From: Flavobacteriales bacterium UBA1993
Lineage (GTDB): Bacteria; Bacteroidota; Bacteroidia; Flavobacteriales_G; Salibacteraceae
DNA length: 17,862 nt
Reading direction: 5' to 3'
NCBI GenBank assembly: GCA_002336485.1
Contig: DDCZ01000019.1
Location: 5,398 to 23,259, forward strand
Shown: positions 1 to 7,707 of the stretch, in pieces
How the letters are laid out: every line of letters starts with the position of its first letter
How positions within the stretch are numbered: the stretch's first letter is position 1
The notes under the pieces: generated by a model
What the model saw: only the letters and a program-made list of their open reading frames with translations
The model's database searches: none
What the model was told of the DNA's origin: nothing
Position numbers and translations under genes: made by a program

Positions 1-27
1 AGTCTTGGGCAATATTCTCATGCATAT

Positions 28-55
28 AAGGGAGGCGAATGCCTCCCTTTTTTTT
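28..55 (+). terminator. Rho-independent terminator of an upstream off-window gene
   Basis: A perfect stem GGGAGGC (30-36) and GCCTCCC (41-47) closes a GAAT loop and is followed directly by eight T residues (48-55). AA at 28-29 can also pair with the first two T residues. The T run lies on the plus-strand 3' side, so it ends a plus-strand transcript that enters from outside the window. It stops only five bases before the next start codon. Confidence 0.9.
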
Positions 56-60
56 GACCT

Positions 61-855
61 ATGGACTACAAAACAGTAAACAAAAAGCTCTGGAATGATA
101 AGGTGGACATTCATATCGACTCTGACTTCTATTCAGTAAACGAGTTTATAGGAGGCAAGAAAATGCTCAACTCTATAGAGTTGGATTTATTAGGTGACGT
201 ACGCGGAAAATCAATTCTTCACCTTCAATGTCATTTTGGTCAAGACAGCATTGAACTCTCGCGCATGGGCGCTGCCGTTACCGGAGTGGACCTAAGTGAC
301 AAAGCAATTGATAAAGCTGGGTGGCTCGCGAAAGAATGCGGGACGGACACGAAATTTGTGTGCTCAGACATTTACGATGCGCCAAATCACATTACCGAGA
401 AATTTGACATCGTATTTACAAGTTATGGAACTGTAGGCTGGTTGCCCGACATGGATAAATGGGCTACGGTCGTGAATCATTTTTTAAAGCCTGGTGGCTT
501 TTTTGTGTTCGCAGAGTTTCATCCCGTAGTCTGGATGATGGATTACGATTTTCAAAAAATCGAATTCTCCTATTTCAATCAAGGCCCTATCGTAGAAGAG
601 TTGGAAGGAACCTATACCGACCGCAATGCCGAATTGAAGAACAAGGAGATTTCGTGGAACCACAACATAGCCGAAGTGCTTGGATCTCTTTTGGAACAAG
701 GACTGGAATTAGAAGCATTCAGAGAGTTTGACTATTCGCCATACGACTGTTTTAAACACACGATAAAAGTGGAAGAGAAGAAATATAGAATCAAGGACCT
801 AGGCGGAAAACTCCCTATGGTATATGCACTCAAACTGAATAAATCTAAGGCTTAG
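61..855 (+). CDS. Class I SAM-dependent methyltransferase
   Basis: This 264-residue protein is a soluble class I (Rossmann-fold) methyltransferase that should transfer a methyl group from S-adenosylmethionine. The substrate cannot be read from the sequence. Motif I is LHLQCHFGQD (residues 53-62). The acidic residue that would bind the SAM ribose is in GVDLSD (75-80), the post-I aspartate is in CSDIYD (101-106), and the strand-4 region is FDIVFTSYG (115-123). There is no signal peptide or membrane segment. The ATG at 61 is preferred because the residues before motif I, including a KLWN segment and an SDFY segment, resemble the N-terminus usual in this Bacteroidota family. The gene starts five bases after a strong terminator, so its promoter position is unclear. 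Its stop overlaps the stop of the opposing gene by 11 bases. Family is confident, function is not. Confidence 0.88.
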   Translation: MDYKTVNKKLWNDKVDIHIDSDFYSVNEFIGGKKMLNSIELDLLGDVRGKSILHLQCHFGQDSIELSRMGAAVTGVDLSDKAIDKAGWLAKECGTDTKFVCSDIYDAPNHITEKFDIVFTSYGTVGWLPDMDKWATVVNHFLKPGGFFVFAEFHPVVWMMDYDFQKIEFSYFNQGPIVEELEGTYTDRNAELKNKEISWNHNIAEVLGSLLEQGLELEAFREFDYSPYDCFKHTIKVEEKKYRIKDLGGKLPMVYALKLNKSKA

Positions 856-2722
856 GTCTTAAACTTGGGTCCAAGGTATATGCTTGCAAAAGCCAAGAAT
901 CTGCCTCTTTTTGATTATTCATACGCTGATAGGTAACTCCAATAAAATAATAGTATGACGCGTTTCGTGGATCTATATCTACTGCCTTCTTAAACCATTT
1001 AATTGCATCGGGATAATTACCAAGGGTGCCATAGCAGCTCGCTAAGTTTCCAATCGCGTCTTTATAATTGGGGTCTTTATTTAAGGCTCTAAGAAAGTAA
1101 TCAATGGCGTCTTCAAACTTGGCCTGCTCAAAGAGGACCGTACCCATATTGTTTAATGTTGTCTTGTGATTTGGATTCAGACGCAGGGTTTCGTTATAAC
1201 GCTCCAACGCAAGGTCTCGATAACCAAGACGTTGATAGGCCAGTCCCAATTCGCCTTGGGCATCAGCATAACCTGGGTAAATATTCACCGCCTTTTTCAA
1301 CTCGCCGACTGCTTTACGCAGCCAGATATTCTTGGCTTCGTTGTTTTTCTCAAGAACCGCCCTTTCTTTCATATACGCCATTCCCAAACGATAATGCGTT
1401 CGAGAGCTATTTGGAGCGGTCTCGACATCGGCCAAGTATAAATCATATTCAGAGGCCCAATCCATATTTCGATCTGCGGTTTTAAAACTGTACAATCCCA
1501 AAATAACAGCCAATACCCCAAGGGCCGGCAGCGCCTTGCCAACCTCAAATCGGTCGCCGAATTTCGTGCCCCATTTCCAAATAAGCCAACCTAGACCTAT
1601 CGCGAACCCGACTGATGGTAGGAAGAGCAAGCGTTCGCCAAAATGGGTGCCTATCATCAAGAATAAATTGGAATACAACGAAAATGTGACTAGAAAAAAA
1701 AGCGAAGCTAATCCCAGCACATGCTTACTACGAAAGGCTTTGTAGCTGAACCAAAAAATGGCTCCAAAAACGACCATTGGAATCAGGACTTGCCAATCAC
1801 CGAATGTTGAAATTGATATTTGATTGAAACTATAATCGTGAGATAACGAAAGTGGCACAAACAGTTTCCATAGATATAGCCCTCCCAACTTAATCACTGT
1901 AGCAAGGTATTCCAGCCCTTCTGCTTTCACAAGTACATTGTCGATCACGGGGGCGGTGACATCGCCGGAGATCGACCCTAAAGCCTTATAACGCAATCCT
2001 AAATAAGCCGCGAATGGCAGCAATAATGTCAACGTGGGTACTATCGACTTTCTCCAAGAAAGATCTGACATGAAATACACCGCCAAGGGCACAATGGGTA
2101 ACAAAGTAATGGCGCTTTCTTTTGAAGCGAGAGCCACAAAAAAGCTACTAAGCGTCAGGAGCATCCATGGTGAGCTAAGCTTTCCTCTACCCTTCCAAAT
2201 TCCAATTAATGCCACAAACCCGAAGAGCGAAGCCAATAGTTCATCTGCACTTTTAATATTCGCCACAACCTCGGTGTGAATTGGATGCGACACAAAAATC
2301 AGGGATATAATCCACGGCAACCAAAGGTCTTTTGCGCCAAACCATAAAAAGAGCAATATGAATAGGGCGACACAGCACAAACTATAGAGCACAATATTTA
2401 CCGAATGTGCTGCACCAGGATTATCTGGCCAGTGTTCCCACTCCCAAGCAAATAGAGACAACGTCATCGGGCGATACAGGCTACCAGCCTCGCTCCAATA
2501 GCCGTGTCGGTAGTTTGTAGTCCAAATGGTGGGGAGTTCCTCTGTGCCTTTTTTCACGACCCAGTTCTCGGTAATCGCGGAAACGTCATCAAGCACATAG
2601 CCATGCTCAATGGTTCCGTAATTTAAGATAAGGGAAAACAGAAAAATGCTCAGTACGGATGTGACAATCCACCTTGATTTATTTGGGGCTGCCTCATTTA
2701 CTATTTTCTTCTCTCTAGCCAT
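845..2722 (-). CDS. TMTC-like GT-C membrane glycosyltransferase with C-terminal TPRs
   Basis: The protein has 625 residues in two parts. Residues 1 to about 430 hold many hydrophobic helices, the first at about 18-36. Residues about 440-620 hold four to five tetratricopeptide repeats, the clearest at about 485-518, 519-552, 553-586 and 587-620. The membrane part resembles eukaryotic TMTC proteins and other GT-C transferases: an Asp-Asp pair after the first helix (45-46, in YVLDD), a YRPMT motif (83-87) and HPIHTE (146-151) followed by KSADELLASLF. GT-C enzymes move a sugar from a polyprenyl-phosphate carrier to an acceptor on the outer face of the inner membrane; the sugar and acceptor here are unknown. 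It starts 24 bases after the secreted-repeat gene on the same strand, so co-transcription is likely. The TPR part is certain. The enzyme assignment is by motif resemblance only. Confidence 0.8.
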   Translation of the reverse strand: MAREKKIVNEAAPNKSRWIVTSVLSIFLFSLILNYGTIEHGYVLDDVSAITENWVVKKGTEELPTIWTTNYRHGYWSEAGSLYRPMTLSLFAWEWEHWPDNPGAAHSVNIVLYSLCCVALFILLFLWFGAKDLWLPWIISLIFVSHPIHTEVVANIKSADELLASLFGFVALIGIWKGRGKLSSPWMLLTLSSFFVALASKESAITLLPIVPLAVYFMSDLSWRKSIVPTLTLLLPFAAYLGLRYKALGSISGDVTAPVIDNVLVKAEGLEYLATVIKLGGLYLWKLFVPLSLSHDYSFNQISISTFGDWQVLIPMVVFGAIFWFSYKAFRSKHVLGLASLFFLVTFSLYSNLFLMIGTHFGERLLFLPSVGFAIGLGWLIWKWGTKFGDRFEVGKALPALGVLAVILGLYSFKTADRNMDWASEYDLYLADVETAPNSSRTHYRLGMAYMKERAVLEKNNEAKNIWLRKAVGELKKAVNIYPGYADAQGELGLAYQRLGYRDLALERYNETLRLNPNHKTTLNNMGTVLFEQAKFEDAIDYFLRALNKDPNYKDAIGNLASCYGTLGNYPDAIKWFKKAVDIDPRNASYYYFIGVTYQRMNNQKEADSWLLQAYTLDPSLRPKP

Positions 2723-2746
2723 TCACCACAAAGAAAAAAATATGAA

Positions 2747-5700
2747 TCAATAAACGATTACTTGAATCGAAATAGGCGTCTCGTCAATGGTTGACTTTAG
2801 GAAATAAGTTCCTGCCGCAACATTTGTAACATCCATTGAATTCATACCTGATGTAATCTGCACAAGACGAATCCTCTGCCCTACAGCGTTGAACAATTCC
2901 AGATTTATGGTCTCATCAGACAATACATCGATCGTAAACGAACCATTGTTTGGATTTGGATATACTCGAATTCCGCCTGTTTCGCTGCCAATAAAAATTG
3001 GTCGCTCGACTGAGTATTCAAATGCTCCATCCGTATCCACTGTTTTGAGTCTATAAAATGATTCTCCGATATGCGGATTTGGATCAGCCAAGGTATAGGT
3101 CAATTTGTTGTTTGAGTTTCCAGCGGCGGTCAACGTACCAACCAATTCCCATTCCTCATTTTGGCGTTTTTCTACTTCGAAGTAGTCACTATTTATCTCA
3201 TTAGCGGTGACCCATATACATTCGACCACGCCATCAATAAGTTTCGCATCAAATGCAATCAGTTCAACTGGAAGTATCACCGAGTTTGTTCCGATAGAAT
3301 ATGCCATGCCACCTCCCGTGAGGCTGGCTAGTCCGTCAAATTGAACGAAGGTTGTTCCGTCTAATGTGCTGGTCGCAGCAGGGAACAATTCAGACGAAGC
3401 AGCAATTCCGGTTGAAAGCAAATCCGCCGCACCATCATCAAAGGTTCCAGTATTCATTCTAAACCATCTTCGGCCTGACACAAACGATGTGCTTCCAGCA
3501 TTTGCGTCGTTCCAACGCTCGGCGACCGCTTGAAGCGTATCCGCATCATCGGTATCATAGAAGAATCGAACATTGACGTTACCGTTCAATGTGCCACTCG
3601 TGATTGAAACATTCCAGTAACGGCCCATCACAAATGTTGCCTCTTCATTTCCAGCGTCCTCAGCGCTGTAGACTCCCGCTTCTGCGTCGGGGTCTGAGGA
3701 AACGGTTAAGCTGACCGAAGCTGTAAAGTCGTTCGTGTTTCCACCAGCAGGGTTGTGTTCAATTCCAAACAGAATCTCTGTTGAGTCGCTTGGGTTGTAG
3801 TAATATGTCCAACCACCCTCTACACAATAATCGCTGGCAACTGTAGTGGTGTTCACTGCACTCAGCGTTGCATCGCCTCCTGCGCATGAAACCTCTCGCC
3901 AGTCACGCTCAATTCCACCTTCATCCTCGTTTGGAAAGTCAAGAGCATCCTCACCATTGTTGGTCGAATTATCAACCTCATCCGGTGTAGAGTTATTGTA
4001 ATTATCAAAGTTATCATCAAGCCCATCCCCATCAGCATCATTGTTTGCTGGAGTAGTTTCGGCCGTTCCATCGCCATCGGTATCCCAACCCTCGATAAGA
4101 TCGCTTTCGCCGTCGTCGTCCGAATCTGAATCCAGGTAATCAGGTGTGGTATCTCCATCTGTATCAATTGGTATTAACCCTGGTGATTCAAAGCTATTGT
4201 CCAAACCATCTCCATCTGTATCCGAACCGCTTGGAATTGTTGGCGTCCCGCTAGTAAGCTGCGCTTCAATCAAATCAACAATACCATCGTTGTCGGCATC
4301 AATGTCTACAAAGTCAAATAGACCATCGCTATCTGAGTCATTTGGTGCACTATTCGGAGAGCCAGCATTTGAATCATCGGTATCGGCAGAGTTCAATATT
4401 CCATCTCCATCTGTGTCTAACGCTCCATCAACGATTCCGTCATTATTGGCATCCGTGCCGCTGCCATTAAGATCTTCTCTAATATCCGTTATGCCATCAT
4501 TGTCGGCATCAATATCGATGGAGTTTGCCAATCCATCTCCGTCAAGATCTGTGTTCGCACTATTCGGTGAACCATCATTCGAATCGTCGGAGTCAGCGCT
4601 ATTTAATATACCATCGCCATCACTATCGCTTGAACCATCGACAATACCATCATTGTTGGCGTCTGTTCCCGTGCCATTTGTATTCTCCGCAAGATCGGTG
4701 ATACCGTCATTATCGCTATCCAAATCAATCGCATCGTCAACGCCATCTCCATCGCTGTCCGAAGGCGCAGAGTTTGGTGAACCTGCAGTTGCATCATTGG
4801 AATCTGCACTATCTAATATTCCATCACCATCTGCATCAGCGCTGCCATCAACAATTCCGTCGTTGTTGGCATCTGTGCCTGTTCCATCTGGATTCTCAGC
4901 CAAATCCGTTATTCCATCATTGTCGCTATCAAGATCTATCGAATTAGGAATGCCATCGCCATCAGTATCGGTAGGCGCACTATTTGGCGAACCATCAGCC
5001 GCATCATTCGAATCCGCACTATCTAATATTCCATCACCATCTGCGTCCGCTGATCCATCTACGATTCCATCATTGTTTGAATCCGCACCTGTTCCATCGG
5101 GATTCTCCGCCAGGTCTGTAATACCATCATTGTCGCTATCCAAATCAATGGCGTCAGCCAAACCATCGCCATCCGTATCAGTAGGGGTTGTATTCGGTGA
5201 GCCCGCATTTGAGTCATCACTGTCTGCCGAATTCAAGATCCCGTCGCCATCGCTGTCTGCAGAACCGTCTACAATACCATCATTATTAGAATCTGTACCA
5301 GTACCATCGGGATTCTCAGCCAAATCTGTTATTCCATCATTGTCACTGTCCAAGTCTATTGCGTCGGCGAGACCATCACCGTCGGTATCGGTTGGGTCGC
5401 TTCCTGCTGACCCGCGTACGGTGTCATCACTGTCTGCTGAATCAAGAATACCATCGTTATCAGAATCGGAAGTTCCGTCCACAATTCCATCGTTGTTCGC
5501 ATCTGTTCCTGTTCCATCTGGGTTTTCGGCCAGATCCGTAATACCGTCGTTATCGCTATCTAAATCTTGTGAGTCTGGATTTCCATCTCCATCTGTATCC
5601 TCAATCACTGAACCCGGTGAACCTGCCAAGGCATCGTTGCTGTCTGCGCTATCCAAAATTCCATCATTATCCGCATCGGCTGATCCATCAACAATTCCAT

Positions 5701-5968
5701 CATTATTAGCATCCGTTCCAGTACCATTTGGATTTTCAGCCAAGTCATGAATTCCGTCATTGTCTGAATCTAAATCGAGGTGATTCGGGACACCATCTCC
5801 ATCAGAATCAGTATAACTTGTAGATGAGCCATCCCCTCCATTACCATCATCAGATGTATCCAACCAGTTTAAGATTCCGTCGCCGTCCTCATCCCCATCT
5901 GGGTTGTTTGACCCGCTTTCATCTACATCAAGAATCCCATCATTGTCGTCATCATAATGCTTCCAGGG
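2747..5968 (-). CDS. Secreted TSP3-repeat protein, C-terminal part with T9SS sorting domain (frame-broken)
   Basis: The reading frame is open from 5968 down to the stop at 2747. The first usable start codon is a TTG at 5863 inside a repeat, with no convincing ribosome site, so this is best read as the continuation of the gene at 5923-7548. Residue numbers below count from that TTG. Seven 70-residue units rich in DxDGDG/DSDNDG loops (19-508) and two degenerate units (509 to about 640) are thrombospondin type 3-like calcium-binding repeats. A beta-rich region with few recognisable motifs follows (about 640-950). The end is a T9SS type A sorting domain starting with VYPNPNNG (about 967-974), which should direct passage through the outer membrane and cleavage or anchoring at the surface. 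The sugar-transferase gene follows 24 bases downstream. Role is probably adhesion or a surface structure; this is inference. Confidence 0.85.
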   Translation of the reverse strand, partial: PWKHYDDDNDGILDVDESGSNNPDGDEDGDGILNWLDTSDDGNGGDGSSTSYTDSDGDGVPNHLDLDSDNDGIHDLAENPNGTGTDANNDGIVDGSADADNDGILDSADSNDALAGSPGSVIEDTDGDGNPDSQDLDSDNDGITDLAENPDGTGTDANNDGIVDGTSDSDNDGILDSADSDDTVRGSAGSDPTDTDGDGLADAIDLDSDNDGITDLAENPDGTGTDSNNDGIVDGSADSDGDGILNSADSDDSNAGSPNTTPTDTDGDGLADAIDLDSDNDGITDLAENPDGTGADSNNDGIVDGSADADGDGILDSADSNDAADGSPNSAPTDTDGDGIPNSIDLDSDNDGITDLAENPDGTGTDANNDGIVDGSADADGDGILDSADSNDATAGSPNSAPSDSDGDGVDDAIDLDSDNDGITDLAENTNGTGTDANNDGIVDGSSDSDGDGILNSADSDDSNDGSPNSANTDLDGDGLANSIDIDADNDGITDIREDLNGSGTDANNDGIVDGALDTDGDGILNSADTDDSNAGSPNSAPNDSDSDGLFDFVDIDADNDGIVDLIEAQLTSGTPTIPSGSDTDGDGLDNSFESPGLIPIDTDGDTTPDYLDSDSDDDGESDLIEGWDTDGDGTAETTPANNDADGDGLDDNFDNYNNSTPDEVDNSTNNGEDALDFPNEDEGGIERDWREVSCAGGDATLSAVNTTTVASDYCVEGGWTYYYNPSDSTEILFGIEHNPAGGNTNDFTASVSLTVSSDPDAEAGVYSAEDAGNEEATFVMGRYWNVSITSGTLNGNVNVRFFYDTDDADTLQAVAERWNDANAGSTSFVSGRRWFRMNTGTFDDGAADLLSTGIAASSELFPAATSTLDGTTFVQFDGLASLTGGGMAYSIGTNSVILPVELIAFDAKLIDGVVECIWVTANEINSDYFEVEKRQNEEWELVGTLTAAGNSNNKLTYTLADPNPHIGESFYRLKTVDTDGAFEYSVERPIFIGSETGGIRVYPNPNNGSFTIDVLSDETINLELFNAVGQRIRLVQITSGMNSMDVTNVAAGTYFLKSTIDETPISIQVIVY
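4340..5809 (-). repeat. Seven tandem 210-bp units encoding 70-residue TSP3-like repeats
   Basis: Seven consecutive units of exactly 70 codons each begin with a DxDGDG or DLDGDG type loop. Each contains LDSDNDGI or IDADNDGI, a GTGTDxNNDGIVDG segment and an SADS/SADT block. A GSPNS-like linker closes most units. There is no length change between units 1 and 7. The two following units (about 4140-4339) are shorter and diverged. The aspartate/glycine spacing fits calcium-binding loops of the thrombospondin type 3 class. DNA identity between neighbouring units is high enough to allow unequal recombination and assembly collapse. Confidence 0.93.
5923..5968 (-). other. Frame break joining the two halves of the secreted repeat protein
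   Basis: The upstream frame ends at a TAG (5923-5925) after reading a nonsense-like tail IMMTTMMGFLM. In the same bases the downstream frame reads YDDDNDGILDVDES, a perfect start to the calcium-loop repeats, and is open only from 5968. The change of frame therefore lies inside this 46-base overlap, most likely near 5950-5961, and equals the loss of one base (or gain of two). I see no X XXY YYZ slippery heptamer in the upstream frame. The choice between a true mutation and a sequence error cannot be made here. Confidence 0.85.
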
Positions 5969-7548
5969 TCAATGGTGTCATTATCGATGCACGCAGCATC
6001 TAAAGTGTCTTGATCAATTCCGATCGTGAATAAGGAGTCGATTACAACCACAGGTACGAGTGTATCCAGAGTCGAATACCAATACGTGTTTATCACATTA
6101 CCATTTCCTATTCCGGAGCCAAAATCTCCAGTCCATGTATGGCAACCTGACCCTGAACCATCGTATATGCAACCGGTTAGATTTGATCCTCCACCCGTGA
6201 TTAACGTATCGTTCCAATAAGCCGCTGTATAGCCACTAATTGGCAATTCGAGTGTAATCTTAAGCCCATTAGGATTTGACTCAATATCCTGCAAGGGAAG
6301 CTGAGTAACATCCGACTGAAAAACAACCTGAATATAAATCGTATCACCGTCGGGTATGGTGTCCCCATTCCCATCCAATCCGTCCCAATCAACACAATTC
6401 AAACCAATCTCGCCACTAATGTTAGTCAACAATAAATCAGAGCTTCCAAGCTGATAACCGGCTGTATCATTCACTTCGATGTAAAGGTTAATCTCACTCG
6501 CCCTATTTAGGTCAACCATGATACACTGTTGACCTGTATCACACTTTTGAATGTATACAGGAGAAACGGTCCTTGCGACTTCTCTGGTTGGGAAATTTAG
6601 TGTGTCTGGCGTGTTCAGAAAAACCTTGTTCTTTCGTTGAAGCGCAGTTGCTGGGCTATTATCCGACCTTGAGTCTAAGTTGAATGTCCCGGATGAACCA
6701 ACACCATCTTCGTTCGCAAATACGTTCCAGTTCCCTGGATAAATTGAGTCAAAATCAATTCGTGTTATGATGCTGTCGTCGGTATAGACGTGAAATTTTG
6801 AACTATTCAAGGCAATGCCATCAGCAGGGCTCCTGTTGACCGTGGAAAGCGCCCATAATCTGGACCAAACACGACCATCGATAGATGCACTCGATTCCGA
6901 TACGGAAATGTCAAAATATTGAAATTCGATTGTTCCCCAACTACAAGAAGAGGCGTCAAATGCGTTTGACGCATGTCCATAATTAAACTCGAAATAGTAG
7001 TCTCCTGATGCAGTAGGATTATAGGTTGCGGGTGTATAACCGGCTGTAGTCACCCCATTCAACCCGTCAGGTCCATTGGAGGCTTCAGCATAGGTGCCTA
7101 TATATCCGCTTGTGGTACTTGCGGTAGTCCCTCCATTGTATGCAGGTATTGAATCTGACATTACGATATTGCCCGAAGGATCTTTAAGCCTCCAGTAAAC
7201 TGCATTTCCTGCGGCTATTCGGCCGTTTGTATAGTTGCCGTTTGTATTTCCAGATCCACAACCGTTAAACCAAAGTCGACGTACGTTAAAACCAAAGTTT
7301 ATTGTTTCTGTGGTGTGATCATCCACATAGACGTAGAGACGGTTTAGGGTATCGCTGTTGTAGTTATAGCTCGGGTAATGCCCATTACTAGGGTCTGAGA
7401 TAAAATTCACGACTAGCCCACCGCTCTCATTTGCGAGAGCTACGCCAGAATAGTTTTTCCAGATTGAGGGGGTACCTTCGGCAAACATTGAAACTGGCGC
7501 AGACAGCACCAGCAACATCATGAAAAAATTACAAATTATTTTAACCAT
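5923..7548 (-). CDS. Secreted TSP3-repeat protein, N-terminal part (frame-broken)
   Basis: The 541 codons begin with a typical signal peptide (residues 1-23, hydrophobic core MMLLVLSAPVS, cleavage likely before EGTPS). A long beta-rich, Asn/Thr/Gly/Asp-rich region of unknown fold follows, with a few cysteines and a conserved-looking DGRVWSRLWA segment (about 226-235). I do not recognise a catalytic domain. The last eleven residues read out of frame compared with the repeat region downstream. In the third frame the same DNA continues into the calcium-loop repeats and T9SS sorting domain at 2747-5968. Together they would make one exported surface protein of about 1,600 residues. A TATCTTTG -7 element lies 44 bases upstream. 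On its own this part has an export signal but no outer-membrane sorting domain. Confidence 0.82.
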   Translation of the reverse strand: MVKIICNFFMMLLVLSAPVSMFAEGTPSIWKNYSGVALANESGGLVVNFISDPSNGHYPSYNYNSDTLNRLYVYVDDHTTETINFGFNVRRLWFNGCGSGNTNGNYTNGRIAAGNAVYWRLKDPSGNIVMSDSIPAYNGGTTASTTSGYIGTYAEASNGPDGLNGVTTAGYTPATYNPTASGDYYFEFNYGHASNAFDASSCSWGTIEFQYFDISVSESSASIDGRVWSRLWALSTVNRSPADGIALNSSKFHVYTDDSIITRIDFDSIYPGNWNVFANEDGVGSSGTFNLDSRSDNSPATALQRKNKVFLNTPDTLNFPTREVARTVSPVYIQKCDTGQQCIMVDLNRASEINLYIEVNDTAGYQLGSSDLLLTNISGEIGLNCVDWDGLDGNGDTIPDGDTIYIQVVFQSDVTQLPLQDIESNPNGLKITLELPISGYTAAYWNDTLITGGGSNLTGCIYDGSGSGCHTWTGDFGSGIGNGNVINTYWYSTLDTLVPVVVIDSLFTIGIDQDTLDAACIDNDTIDPGSIMMTTMMGFLM

Positions 7549-7707
7549 TTCATCCCTCTTTTATCCGTAGAAAGCCCTTCCTCAAAAGCAAGCAAAGATA
7601 ATCATTCCTTACCTTGGTTCTACAACGGCAAAATGAACTCAAAGGTTGGGATAAGCGCAATAAATCTCTTTCATTAAAGCTACCTTCGCGCCTCTATTTT
7701 TTATTGC
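7549..7707. promoter_or_regulatory. Divergent intergenic region between the secreted-repeat gene and leuS
   Basis: This 159-base region is the longest non-coding stretch and must hold promoters for both directions. The minus strand has a perfect TAnnTTTG element at 7593-7600. The plus strand has TACCTTCG at 7681-7688, one mismatch from the same consensus and 19 bases before the leuS ATG, but no TTTG-like -33 element at the usual distance. I see no hairpin long enough to call a riboswitch or T-box; a T-box would not be expected in this phylum. Confidence 0.5.
7593..7600 (-). promoter_or_regulatory. Bacteroidota-type -7 promoter element (TATCTTTG)
   Basis: TATCTTTG on the minus strand matches the phylum consensus TAnnTTTG exactly and lies 44 bases before the ATG of the secreted-repeat gene. 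The nearest TTG-like -33 candidate is GTTG at 7623-7626, with a 22-base spacer that is longer than the usual 17-20. Confidence 0.45.

Noticed and set aside
851..880. Palindromes CTAAGGCTTAG and CTTGGGTCCAAG near the convergent stops
   Set aside because: Loops of one to two bases and position within coding sequence; no T run, so not a terminator.
4146..5750. A 534-codon open frame on the plus strand, Ser/Pro-rich, antisense to the repeat array
   Set aside because: It mirrors the strongly biased GAT/GAC/GGT codon pattern of the repeats: periodic 70-residue Ser/Pro/Val/Phe sequence with no domain, signal or promoter. A repeat array with few stops in reverse readily gives such shadows.
4340..5809. 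Regular repeat spacing that might suggest CRISPR or a satellite
   Set aside because: The 210-bp period is a whole number of codons and encodes conserved calcium loops; no short repeat/spacer pattern or cas gene is present.
5863..5863. TTG as a genuine start of an independent downstream protein
   Set aside because: It lies inside a repeat (NWLDTSDDG), has no ribosome site, would produce a T9SS cargo without signal peptide, and the same frame stays open with repeat-like sequence up to 5968.
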